Below, in pieces: positions 23,411 through 32,108 of a DNA stretch of 64,000 bases. This DNA comes from DASRAP01 sp035277145. Its GTDB lineage: Bacteria > Gemmatimonadota > Gemmatimonadetes > Gemmatimonadales > Gemmatimonadaceae. Each line of letters opens with the position of its first letter. Position 1 is the stretch's first letter. The stretch spans positions 11,067 through 75,066 of the forward strand of contig DATELA010000012.1 in assembly GCA_035277145.1 (NCBI GenBank). Direction: 5' to 3'. Made by a program: the position numbers and the translations under genes. Under the pieces are notes generated by a model. It did no database searches. It saw only the letters and a list, made by a program, of their open reading frames with translations, and was not told the DNA's origin.

Positions 23411-25831
23411 ATGTTGAACGTCCGGCGGTTTGTGTTCGGCGCGCGCGCGATGTGCGTCGCTTGCGCATTGGTAATCACCGCGTCAACCGTCTCTGCGCAA
23501 AAAGGGAACAACGGCGCATCCGTATTGGAGCGCGAGATCACGCTGTCTCTGGTAGACGCGCCATTGGGCGAAGCATTGATGACGATTCGCCGAGTGCACG
23601 GAGTTCCGATGGCGTGGAGCGGTGACGCGCTGCCCGCGTCGATGCGCGTAACGCTTTCGGTTCGCGATGCGCCACTCGGCAACACGTTGACGGCAATTCT
23701 CGCAGGGAGCGGACTCGATGTGGTCGTGACCGCGGGCGGTACAGTGGTGATTGTGCCGCGTCGCCAGGAAATCACGACACCTGGCCCGTCACCGCCGCCG
23801 GCTGCGCCGGACGCACGCGCGAATCCCGATGTTGCACGCGCGCTGGCAGCGACGGGCGTTCAACAACTCGATCGGGTCATTGTGATCGGCAGTCCGGTGC
23901 AAGCGTCGCCGGAACGCGAACAGCCGACAGCGGTCGCCGTTGTACAGAGCGCGCGCATTGCAGAGTTGTCGCACGCGCGTGCGACGGACGTCATGCGCAC
24001 CGCGATGCCCGGCGTGGTGTTTTGGGATCGCGGACCGATTGGACCACCGGCGCCGGTCGCGGGTGTGCGTGGCGTTGCATCGTTCACGACACGCGCACTC
24101 AAGACCTACGTCGACGGCATTGAACTCGCGTCGCCCGATTTGTTCACGCTCCTCGACGGGCGTGCGATCTCGCGCATTGAAATGATTCGCGGCCCACAAG
24201 GCGCTGCGCTGTACGGTCCCGACGCACTCAACGGAATCCTGCGCATCGAAACGTCACACGGCGCGTTCGGCGCACCCACAACCGGACGCGCGAGCGCAAG
24301 CGGCGGTGTGTACGATCGGTCTGGTTTGCCAGCGCCGGAGATCGCGCACGACGTATTCGGCGGATTGCAGCAGGCGAACGGCCGCGCGTCGTACGATGCG
24401 AGCGCGTCGTTCGCGCAAACAGGGATCGGGCCGACAGTCCCGTTGGCGCGAACACTCAATGGACAAGCCGGCGCGCGCTTGCTCGCGGGACCTGTTGTGA
24501 TTGATGCATCAGTGCGCGGCGCGCAACACGACTACGCGCTCGAGCGCGCAAGCCTGGTTGGTGCCGCGGACAGACGATCGCGCGTGCCGCAAACCATTGA
24601 AGAGCGTGCGGTCGCTCTATCCGCGGTACATCAGATCACCGGTTCGTTGCGCGAAACGCTTGTTGCCGGTGTGCACTGGATCGAAGGCGCTCGTGAACCA
24701 TTTCGCTCGCCGGTTCTTCCGCCACGCTTGCCGCTTGGTGCCACACATGAAACGGCGGAGCGCGCTTCGCTTCGATACAGCATCACCGCGGACGTTACGC
24801 GCGCGGTCACGCTGTCGGGTGGCGCGGAGGCGAGCAATCTCACCGTCGAACGCGCCGCGCGACGTGCCACGACCACGACAGATCTTTCCCGCTTGTACAG
24901 CGACGAAACGCACGCGGCCGGCGCATTCGCGCAAGCACGTGTGCGACTGGGCCGTCTCGTGGTCAGCGGCGGTGCGCGCGGTGAGCGTCTCTCCGAAGTC
25001 GGCGACAATCTCGGCACCGTGTGGGCATCTACTGCGGGTGCGTCGTGGAGTCACGAACTCAGCGTTGCGACGATTCGCGTGCGCGCGGCGTGGGGGAGCG
25101 GAATCAAACCACCTGAAGCAGGCATGGCGCGCGAGGCGACGACCGACGGTTTGCGTCAGGCCGCGAACGATGAACTCGCGCCGGAGCGCCAACGCGGCGT
25201 TGAAGGCGGCATCGATGTGTACTTCGCGAGCGGCCCGTTCATTCGCGTCACGGCGTACAACCAGCGCGCGACGGACTTGATTCAGCAAGTCCTGCTGCGC
25301 GACAACGACACAACGCGTCGCACATACCAGTATCAGAACGTCGGCGTCATTCGCAATCGCGGCGTTGAATTCGAAGGCGGTAGGCGCGTCGGCGCATTCA
25401 CCGCATCGGCATCCATGTATCTGCCCCGCAGCGAAGTCGTGAAACTCGCGCCGCGTTACTCGGGCGAATTCCAACCCGGCGACGCCCTCGTCGAAGTTCC
25501 CGAAGCGGCGGGCGCGCTATCACTGCGCTACGAAAACGCGCGTGTGCAAGCCGAGCTCGGTGCGACAGTGCTCGGTCCGTGGACTGGATACGATTGGATC
25601 GAAGTGATGCGCGTCGAACTCGGCCAAGCCACTGCGCGCGACGCCGTGCGCGACTACTGGATGCGCTATCCCGGCGTGATTCGCCCGTACATCACCGGTT
25701 CGCTGCGAGTCTCAGCGCACGCGCAATTGTTTGTTCGCGTGGACAATCCCGCCAACTCCGCCGACTACGTGCGCGACAACCTCTCGCCTACGCTTGGCCG
25801 ACTTGCAATGATCGGCATCGGAACCCGCTGA
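23411..25831 (+). CDS. TonB-dependent outer-membrane receptor with STN signalling domain
   Basis: 806 aa with a signal peptide (about 1-29, ending TVSAQ). The STN (secretin/TonB N-terminal) domain lies at about 40-120 (REITLSLVDAPLGEALMTIRR), a Pro-rich linker at 122-140, and the plug at about 155-285 with DRVIVIGSPVQ, ALKTYVDGIELASPDLF and ISRIEMIRGPQGAALYGPDALNG. The remaining about 520 aa form the beta-barrel. The STN domain marks it as a transducing receptor that signals through FecR. The ligand is unknown; iron chelates, B12 or glycans are all possible, and no further specificity motif is visible. It does not end in the aromatic residue usual for barrels (GIGTR). Confidence 0.92.
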   Translation: MLNVRRFVFGARAMCVACALVITASTVSAQKGNNGASVLEREITLSLVDAPLGEALMTIRRVHGVPMAWSGDALPASMRVTLSVRDAPLGNTLTAILAGSGLDVVVTAGGTVVIVPRRQEITTPGPSPPPAAPDARANPDVARALAATGVQQLDRVIVIGSPVQASPEREQPTAVAVVQSARIAELSHARATDVMRTAMPGVVFWDRGPIGPPAPVAGVRGVASFTTRALKTYVDGIELASPDLFTLLDGRAISRIEMIRGPQGAALYGPDALNGILRIETSHGAFGAPTTGRASASGGVYDRSGLPAPEIAHDVFGGLQQANGRASYDASASFAQTGIGPTVPLARTLNGQAGARLLAGPVVIDASVRGAQHDYALERASLVGAADRRSRVPQTIEERAVALSAVHQITGSLRETLVAGVHWIEGAREPFRSPVLPPRLPLGATHETAERASLRYSITADVTRAVTLSGGAEASNLTVERAARRATTTTDLSRLYSDETHAAGAFAQARVRLGRLVVSGGARGERLSEVGDNLGTVWASTAGASWSHELSVATIRVRAAWGSGIKPPEAGMAREATTDGLRQAANDELAPERQRGVEGGIDVYFASGPFIRVTAYNQRATDLIQQVLLRDNDTTRRTYQYQNVGVIRNRGVEFEGGRRVGAFTASASMYLPRSEVVKLAPRYSGEFQPGDALVEVPEAAGALSLRYENARVQAELGATVLGPWTGYDWIEVMRVELGQATARDAVRDYWMRYPGVIRPYITGSLRVSAHAQLFVRVDNPANSADYVRDNLSPTLGRLAMIGIGTR

Positions 25832-25857
25832 GCTTCGTCGCTTCGCAACTGCAGGAC

Positions 25858-26020
25858 AAACGCAACGCCGAGCCGCAGGGCACTACCACTGCAGACCACG
25901 GATGACACGGATAAGCGCTGATAAACACGGATACGGCAAAGCTGTTGTTGTATCCGTGCCAAATCAGTGTGCATCCGTGTGATCCGTGGTCTGCGTTCTC
26001 TGCCCCTCTGCGTTGCGTTT
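25858..26020. repeat. family A palindromic repeat, copy 4, interrupted by family B
   Basis: The left arm AAACGCAACGCCGAGCCGC and right arm TTCTCTGCCCCTCTGCGTTG are family A. The inner family A arms are missing and a complete family B element (25891-25994) takes their place. It fills the space between the convergent receptor and propeller genes, ending 6 bp from the latter's stop. Confidence 0.9.
25891..25994. repeat. family B palindromic repeat, copy 2, nested in family A
   Basis: The ends are exact inverted repeats: GCAGACCACGGAT at the left, ATCCGTGGTCTGC at the right. Inner units GACACGGAT and AACACGGATACGG mirror TATCCGTGCC and GCATCCGTGT. It matches the free-standing copy at 20835-20955. 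Confidence 0.92.
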
Positions 26021-26026
26021 CAAGGG

Positions 26027-29000
26027 TTACATGATCGGACCGAGAAGTCGCGCGACTTCGGCCTTGACCGCATCAAGTTCGCGCCGCAAAACAACCGCAC
26101 GATCGATCGCGTCCTTCCCGACTTTCTGATCGACGCGCGTGATCATGCCCGCGAGATACGAGATGTGCGCCTGAAGCCCAGGCTTGCCGTACCGAACGGG
26201 CTCGGTATTCAGCTTCGCCGCAATCGCCTGCACCTTCGTCAACGAATCGGCAGCAGCCGCGCCTGACGCCGCGCGTAGACGCGTCTCCGCTGCACGCACG
26301 CGCTGCACGACCTCTCCCACTTCGGCGACCATGTTGCGCATGCGCGTGTTGTGCTCGAACTGCGCGCGCAAATCCGCAGCGGTGATTCCTTCGGCGGCGA
26401 CGCGCGGATCGATCAACACCGTGAACGGCACCGTCTTCGTCATTGCGCCGACCGTCACGCGCGCCTGATAGCGTCCAGGCGGTGCGCCGAGTCCGTTGGA
26501 ATGGCCAACGTCCCATACGAAACGATTGAGCCCGGCAACCTTCGTGACGCGATTGAGCGGCGGACCTTCAGCAACAACCGCCTGACGACCAGCCATCATC
26601 GCTTCATCGGGATCATCGCCCCCGCCGCCACCGCCACCACCGCCTCGCCCACCGCGGCCTCCACGTCCGCCGCGACCACCGGCGGGCTCGGCGCTCGAAT
26701 ACGAATTCACTGCTGCGCCACGTTCATCGAGAATCTCGACGCGCACATCGCCGCCCGGTGCACTCGGCAAATAGTACTCGACGGTGGGACCGAGAAACTC
26801 GCGGCCCGCTTGCGTGCGATATCCGTCGCGTGGTGTGTAGAGCGTGAACTCTGTCGCGCGCGTTTGCGGCGTGATCTGATGCAGCGACGATACGTTGTCC
26901 ATGATCCAGAGCGCGCGGCCCTGCGTCGCAACGATCAGATCCTTGCGATACACCTTGATGTCGTTGATTGGAACGACGGGCATGTTGAGCATGAACTGCT
27001 GCCAATGCGCGCCGTTGTCGAACGAGATGTACATGCCGAATTCCGTGCCCGCGTAAAGCAGACCCTCGCGACTCGGATCTTCGCGCACAACGCGCGTCGG
27101 ATTGTCGGCGGCGATGCCGTTCGTTCCCGTCGTCAGCCGCGTCCACGTCGCGCCGTAGTCGTCGGTCTTGTAGATGTACGGTGCGTAATCGCCGAGCAGA
27201 TAGCGATACACCGCGTAGTATGCTGACCCGCGACGGTGCGGCGATGCATCGATCCATGCAACGCGTCCGCCTTTCGGTAAATCGCGCGGCGTGATGTTCT
27301 TCCACGTCTTTCCATCATCGCGCGTGATGTAGAACGGGCCGTCGTTCGCGCCCGTCCAGATGACGCCGCGTTCGTGCGGCGACTCCGTGATCGCGTAGAT
27401 GACGCTGTAGAACTCTTCGCCCGTGACGTCGCGCGTGATTGGTTCACCGCTTGCGCCCTGGCAACACGGGTCGTTCGCGGTGAGGTCGGGCGAGATCGCG
27501 GTCCACACCACGCCTTTGTCGCGCGTGCGGTGCACGTACTGCGAACCGTAGTAGAGAACGTCGGGATCGTGCGGAGACGTCGCCATCGGTGACACGCGCT
27601 GCATGCGCCAAATGAGATCGCGCGCGGGATTGCCGTACAACGACTGCCCGCCGACCCAATAGTTCTTCGACTGGCCGGTTTCCTTGTTCATCACACTGTA
27701 CTGACCTTTGCACGAACCATAGACCATGTTCGGTTCGCGCGGATGCGGAATCACCGGACCGGTCTCGCACCCCGGTGCGCGCTGAATCGATTCGCGATCG
27801 TATGCGCCGGCGAGGCTCGAAATGCCCCACGTACTGTTGTCCTGTTGCGCGCCCCACAACACGTACGGGAACGCGTTGTCGGGCCACACCTGATACATCT
27901 CAGACGTCACCTGATTCATTTGCGTCGACCATGTGCGCCCGCCGTCGAACGAGACGTTTGCGCCACCGTCGTTCGATTGAATCATCGTGTTGCCGTCGCG
28001 CGGACTCACCCAGATGTCGTGGTTATCGCCGTGCGGTGTGCGGAACGTCGTCAGCGTACGGCCGCCGTCGACGGATTTGTAAAACGATTCCGCGCCCGCG
28101 TATACGACATCCGCGTTTGTGGGATCGGCACCGAGCGTCGTGTAGTAAAACGGTCGCTGCACTAGCCCGCCAGTGGAATTCACCAACGCCCACGTCGCAC
28201 CTGCGTCATCGGAGCGATAGAGACCGCCGCCGGGTTTGGCTTCGATCAACGCGTAAATGCGATTCGCGTTCGCTGCAGTGACCGCGAGGTTGCCCTTGCC
28301 GATGAGTTCGGACGGAAGTCCCGTGCGGCCGCGCTGCCATGTGTCGCCGCCGTCCGTGCTCTTGTAAAAACCGCCTTCGCGCGAACCGCTGATGATCGTC
28401 CACGGTTTGCGTTCGATGCGTGACGCCCACGCGTATACAACGCTCGGATTGCCCGGTTGCAATTCGACATCCATGGCACCGGAACTGTCGGACACGAATA
28501 GCGTCTTACGCCATGTGCGCCCGCCGTCCGTGGTTTTGTAAATGCCGCGATCGGGCGTCGGCTTGAAGATGTCGCCGTTCGCCGCGACCCAAACGATGTC
28601 GGGATTCGTCGGATGAATGCGCACGGCACCGATTTGTCCGACGTTGTAGAGACCGGCGAACGTCCACGTCGAACCGCCGTCGGTGGTTTTCCAAACGCCG
28701 CGTCCCGTTGAGACGTTGCTGCGCACACCATCGGAACCCGTGCCGACATAAATGATGTTGGGATCGGTCAGCGCGACCGCGATGTCGCCAATCGATGCGA
28801 CCGGCACCTTGCCGTCGGTAATCGGCGACCAGCTCTCGCCGCCGTCGGTGGTGCGGAACACGCCACCGCTCGCGACGCCCATGTAGAACGTGCGCGGTTG
28901 TGATGGCACGCCGGTTACCGATGTCACGCGTCCGCCGCGCGGCGGGCCGACGAGACGGTAGCTGAGTCCGCGGAAGAGCGCGTCATCAACCGACTCCATC

Positions 29001-29116
29001 ATCGGTGCGCGCGCGGGTGCCGTCGGCGCCGCGGGGCGACTGACTTGCGCGCGCGCGGTGGCGGCGCTGAACACAACAAAAAGCAGAGCAAACGGAATCG
29101 ATCGGCGTGACATCAT
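26027..29116 (-). CDS. exported sortilin/BNR-type beta-propeller protein
   Basis: 1029 aa with a signal peptide (MMSRRSIPFALLFVVFSAATARAQ). Many BNR/VPS10-like blades are visible as T-D-G-G-x-T/S-W motifs (RTTDGGESW, KTTDGGSTW, KTTDGGRTW, KSTDGGDTW, TDDYGATW), alternating with DPNIIYVGTG-type strands across residues 45-700. After the propeller comes a beta-sandwich, a Gly/Arg-only linker (about 809-830) and a helical C-terminus. Proteins of this type are abundant in Gemmatimonadota and Bacteroidetes. They are often called sialidase/glycosyl-hydrolase-like, but no sialidase catalytic residues can be assigned. Longer frames upstream overlap the cytochrome gene and are rejected. GACCAGGG precedes the ATG. 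Confidence 0.9.
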   Translation of the reverse strand: MMSRRSIPFALLFVVFSAATARAQVSRPAAPTAPARAPMMESVDDALFRGLSYRLVGPPRGGRVTSVTGVPSQPRTFYMGVASGGVFRTTDGGESWSPITDGKVPVASIGDIAVALTDPNIIYVGTGSDGVRSNVSTGRGVWKTTDGGSTWTFAGLYNVGQIGAVRIHPTNPDIVWVAANGDIFKPTPDRGIYKTTDGGRTWRKTLFVSDSSGAMDVELQPGNPSVVYAWASRIERKPWTIISGSREGGFYKSTDGGDTWQRGRTGLPSELIGKGNLAVTAANANRIYALIEAKPGGGLYRSDDAGATWALVNSTGGLVQRPFYYTTLGADPTNADVVYAGAESFYKSVDGGRTLTTFRTPHGDNHDIWVSPRDGNTMIQSNDGGANVSFDGGRTWSTQMNQVTSEMYQVWPDNAFPYVLWGAQQDNSTWGISSLAGAYDRESIQRAPGCETGPVIPHPREPNMVYGSCKGQYSVMNKETGQSKNYWVGGQSLYGNPARDLIWRMQRVSPMATSPHDPDVLYYGSQYVHRTRDKGVVWTAISPDLTANDPCCQGASGEPITRDVTGEEFYSVIYAITESPHERGVIWTGANDGPFYITRDDGKTWKNITPRDLPKGGRVAWIDASPHRRGSAYYAVYRYLLGDYAPYIYKTDDYGATWTRLTTGTNGIAADNPTRVVREDPSREGLLYAGTEFGMYISFDNGAHWQQFMLNMPVVPINDIKVYRKDLIVATQGRALWIMDNVSSLHQITPQTRATEFTLYTPRDGYRTQAGREFLGPTVEYYLPSAPGGDVRVEILDERGAAVNSYSSAEPAGGRGGRGGRGGRGGGGGGGGGDDPDEAMMAGRQAVVAEGPPLNRVTKVAGLNRFVWDVGHSNGLGAPPGRYQARVTVGAMTKTVPFTVLIDPRVAAEGITAADLRAQFEHNTRMRNMVAEVGEVVQRVRAAETRLRAASGAAAADSLTKVQAIAAKLNTEPVRYGKPGLQAHISYLAGMITRVDQKVGKDAIDRAVVLRRELDAVKAEVARLLGPIM

Positions 29117-29203
29117 CGGTGCCCTGGTCAATACGTGAGACTGAATGTGGGCATCAACGTATTGCGCCGGCACTTGACTGGCAAAACAGCACGCTGCTTC
29201 GTA

Positions 29204-29791
29204 ATGCGCATGAACAGACTCGCACTCGCTCTTTCGGCCGCCGTGCTCTCTGCGGCTTCGTGTTCGCGCGCCACGCCGCCGGCGGCAACGCCTGCGCCGA
29301 CGACACCGGCGCCAACGTCCCCGGCCCCCACTGCGGCCCCGACAGGAGGCGTACCCGGCGCCGGCGGACGCGCCCAGCTCACGCCTGAACAGCGCGCCGC
29401 GCGCCGGGATTCGTTGAGTGCGGTGCGCGCCGACGCAGTGCGACAAGTGCTCGCAACAATCGCCGGACGCGAGAACGAACCCGCGGGTCAGGTCTTCACG
29501 AACGTGCAGCTCCTGAAAGACATGCCGGCGCGGCAATTCGTGGTCGCGATGGATTCGACGTTTGGCCGCGCGCTGAGTTTCGGTTGCGCGTCGTGCCACG
29601 TCGCCGGCGACTGGGCCGCCGAAACGCGGCCGAATAAAGGGCGCACGCGCATCATGATCGAAATGGTGAACGCGATCAACAGCCAGCATTTGTCGAAAAT
29701 GCCCGCGGGCCGCAGCGGTAACACGCCGCGCATTACGTGCATCACGTGTCACCGCGGCAACGGAAACCCAGGTAGCGCGATCCTGCCGTAA
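29204..29791 (+). CDS. diheme c-type cytochrome lipoprotein (CytoC_RC-like)
   Basis: 195 aa. Start ATG 29204 (or 29210) gives a lipoprotein signal ending LSAASC. A 35-residue Thr/Pro/Ala linker follows. The C-terminal domain has two heme-binding motifs, CASCH and CITCH. They sit in the pattern of the photosynthetic reaction-centre cytochrome subunit family (GQVFTNVQLLKDMPARQF before the first heme, RIMIEMVNAINSQ between). The family is common in non-photosynthetic Acidobacteria and Gemmatimonadota, and only two hemes remain here, so no phototrophy is implied. Role: periplasmic electron carrier. It is divergent from the propeller gene and 22 bp ahead of the GNAT gene. Confidence 0.88.
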   Translation: MRMNRLALALSAAVLSAASCSRATPPAATPAPTTPAPTSPAPTAAPTGGVPGAGGRAQLTPEQRAARRDSLSAVRADAVRQVLATIAGRENEPAGQVFTNVQLLKDMPARQFVVAMDSTFGRALSFGCASCHVAGDWAAETRPNKGRTRIMIEMVNAINSQHLSKMPAGRSGNTPRITCITCHRGNGNPGSAILP

Positions 29792-29813
29792 TTCCGAGTC
29801 AACAGCCAATCAC

Positions 29814-30560
29814 GTGTCCGAGTTTTACGCGCTCCGCCGCTCGACGATAAAAGACACAACAGCTCTCATCCTGTTCGTCTTCGGGTGGCTCGGTTCAGCG
29901 CCATTCGCGTGGCCATACATCACGGCGGGATTTGAGTCGGGTGATCCAACCGCCGGTGTGTTTCGGTTTGCCGTCGTCGTGTTCGGCGCGGGAATCGGCT
30001 GCGGACTCGCCGGCCTCGGACTCGGCTCCGTGGGCGGATGGATGTGGGAGCGCTCGCATCGCCGGTGGCGTGTTGCCCATCCGCACGCGGAGCAGGCTGC
30101 ACCACAATGGGATTCCGTTGAAAGGGAACGGCGCGCAATTGAAGCGCTGCCCGCATTGCCGCCGATAGTCTACGACGACCGGTCAGTGACATCGGCGCAG
30201 TACGCACCGCTGATCAAACGCGTCACCGGTGAAACGTTCGACAAGACGCGCACCACACGCGCGCTCAAAGCCACGCAGAACATTTGTGCGTGGGACGGCG
30301 ACAAACTCATCGGCATCGCGCGCATTCTGACGGATGGATTTCTCGCTGCGACGCTCGCGGAAATCGCCGTCGATCCCGACTATCAACGGCGCGGTGTCGG
30401 CCGGGAGCTGATGAACCGCGCGTTCAACGCAACGCCGCGCGGTACACTCGTTGCGATCGCACCGCTTGCGTTTGCACCGTTCTTTGAACGTATCGGTTGT
30501 GAACGCGGCGTCGCGGGATTCGCGATGCGCCGCCCGGCGCGCCGGTCTGCGACCGCTTAA
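29814..30560 (+). CDS. GNAT N-acetyltransferase with N-terminal membrane hairpin
   Basis: 248 aa, GTG start. Two membrane segments (about 16-36 and 50-76, the second very Gly-rich) precede a basic stretch (ERSHRRWRVAHPH) and a GNAT domain at about 117-235. Motif A is visible as LAEIAVDPDYQRRGVGRELM, whose Q-R-R-G-V-G-R loop binds the acetyl-CoA pyrophosphate. The end LAFAPFFERIGCER fits motif B. The GNAT part alone would be an ordinary small acetyltransferase; fusion to a membrane hairpin suggests membrane-tethered action on an unknown amine. The stop overlaps the convergent fucosidase stop by 4 nt. Confidence 0.82.
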   Translation: MSEFYALRRSTIKDTTALILFVFGWLGSAPFAWPYITAGFESGDPTAGVFRFAVVVFGAGIGCGLAGLGLGSVGGWMWERSHRRWRVAHPHAEQAAPQWDSVERERRAIEALPALPPIVYDDRSVTSAQYAPLIKRVTGETFDKTRTTRALKATQNICAWDGDKLIGIARILTDGFLAATLAEIAVDPDYQRRGVGRELMNRAFNATPRGTLVAIAPLAFAPFFERIGCERGVAGFAMRRPARRSATA

Positions 30561-31927
30561 CTCGACGCGTACACGCCGATCGTCAGCGGCCGCGGCGGCT
30601 CGGCAGAATCTTCGATCGTCAGCCGCACGCGCGACAACTGCACCGGTGTGAACCGGTCCAGCTTGCGGTACCCGATCGTTGTGCCGCGCGCGAGTTCAAA
30701 CCACGCGCCACCGTCCGACCCTTCGAGCATATAGCGCGCAACGATCTGCCCGTTCGCGATGTTCTCCCGCAAATCGGTGATCGATGCACGCACGCTCTGC
30801 CCGAGATCGATTTCCATCGTTGCGGTACGCGCGCTCGATTGCCGCCAAATGGGACGCCGTCCCTGCGCGTAGTCCGTCTTGAACGTGGCGTCGAGTCGTG
30901 CGCGCATGCCCGCGAGTCGCGCGACATCTGTTTCGTGCAACAATCCTGCGCGCGTCGGCGGCACATTGAGCAACAATTTCGAATTGCGCCCGACCGACGT
31001 GAAGTACAAACCGACGAGATTGTCGACGGTACGCACGCGTTCGTCTTCAGCCGGGTGATAGAACCAGCCGGGCCGGATCGACACGTCGGTTTCGCCGGGA
31101 CGCCACACGGTTCCGTCGCGATCGCCTTGTTGCAGCGAACGCATGACTTCAGCGCCGCTCAATCCCGGCACCGGTACAATCGCTGGATTGACGGTCGACC
31201 AATTCGTTTCGCCCGCGACGCCGCGTTCATTGCCGATCCATCGCACGTCGGGACCCGCGTCGGAAAAAATCACCGACTCGGGCTGCAGCTTTTTCACGAG
31301 CGACCAGAATCGCGGGAAATCGTATTCCTGTTTCTTGCCGTTCGGACCTTCGCCGTTCGCGCCATCGAACCACACTTCGTGAATCGGTCCGTAGTTCGTG
31401 AGCAGTTCCGTGATCTGGTCGCAAAAGATGTCGTTGTAACGCGGTGAATCGCCGTACGCCGGATGATTGCGGTCCCACGGCGAGCAATAGAGTCCCGCGC
31501 GAAGATCTTCCGCGCGACACGCGTCGATGAACTCGCGCACGACATCGCCTTTCCCGTCGCGGAACGGACTGCTCGCGACGGAGTGCGTGGTTGTTTTTGT
31601 GGGCCACAAGCAAAACCCGTCGTGATGTTTTGCCGTGAGCACCATCGCTTTGAATCCCGCGGCGCGCGCAGCGCGGGCCCACTGACGCGCGTCGAGCGCG
31701 GTGGGACTGAAGATCGACGGGCTCTCCTTGCCGTCACCCCACTCACGATCAGTAAACGTGTTGACGCCGAAGTGCAGGAACAGCGCGAGTTCGTCACGCT
31801 GCCACGTGAGCTGCGCGGGAGACGGCACCGGCCGGCGCTGCTGAAGCGCCGTGGGCCACGACAGCGGGAGGCGCGGAACGACGCACGCCGCGGCAGCGGC
31901 GGCGATGAATGATCGTCGAGTAGTCAT
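30557..31927 (-). CDS. GH29 alpha-L-fucosidase, Tat-exported
   Basis: 456 aa. The N-terminus MTTRRSFIAAAAAACVVP has a twin-arginine motif, so export is as a folded protein. The GH29 barrel shows FLHFGVNTFTDREWGDG, KAMVLTAKHHDGFCLWPT, YNDIFCDQITELLTNYGP and EVWFDGANGEG, whose Asp (near 187) is the family nucleophile. The C-terminal about 110 aa form a discoidin-like beta-sandwich (RASITDLRENIANGQIVARYMLEG). Predicted to release fucose from exogenous glycans. It shares no operon with other sugar genes here, and a family A repeat lies upstream of its start. Confidence 0.92.
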   Translation of the reverse strand: MTTRRSFIAAAAAACVVPRLPLSWPTALQQRRPVPSPAQLTWQRDELALFLHFGVNTFTDREWGDGKESPSIFSPTALDARQWARAARAAGFKAMVLTAKHHDGFCLWPTKTTTHSVASSPFRDGKGDVVREFIDACRAEDLRAGLYCSPWDRNHPAYGDSPRYNDIFCDQITELLTNYGPIHEVWFDGANGEGPNGKKQEYDFPRFWSLVKKLQPESVIFSDAGPDVRWIGNERGVAGETNWSTVNPAIVPVPGLSGAEVMRSLQQGDRDGTVWRPGETDVSIRPGWFYHPAEDERVRTVDNLVGLYFTSVGRNSKLLLNVPPTRAGLLHETDVARLAGMRARLDATFKTDYAQGRRPIWRQSSARTATMEIDLGQSVRASITDLRENIANGQIVARYMLEGSDGGAWFELARGTTIGYRKLDRFTPVQLSRVRLTIEDSAEPPRPLTIGVYASS

Positions 31928-31948
31928 TGCAGATCAGAACGACAAAGA

Positions 31949-32099
31949 CAACGCAACGCAGAGGGGCAGAGAGCGCGGAGGACCGCAGAGAAATACTTGT
32001 TGGCAACAGCACTCGCCAGACAGGGTCCGCTATGCGCGAGCAGTTACAACAGTTCTACTCTGCGAACCTCTGCGTTCTCTGCCTCTCTGCGTTGCGTTT
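31949..32099. repeat. family A palindromic repeat, copy 5
   Basis: Arms CAACGCAACGCAGAGGGGC and CTCTCTGCGTTGCGTTTG; inner GGCAACAGCACTCGCC and GAGCAGTTAC. It starts 21 bp upstream of the fucosidase start codon and ends 9 bp from the stop of the gene at 32109 on the same strand. Confidence 0.92.
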
Positions 32100-32108
32100 G
32101 CAGTTCAA

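Noticed and set aside
29204..29791. Evidence for phototrophy
   Set aside because: The cytochrome belongs to a reaction-centre-related family, but only two hemes are present and no puf, bch or crt genes are in the window.
26027..29809. Upstream extension of the sortilin-like gene to 29809
   Set aside because: The extra 230 codons lie antisense to the cytochrome gene with two clear heme motifs, and a good signal peptide starts at 29116.
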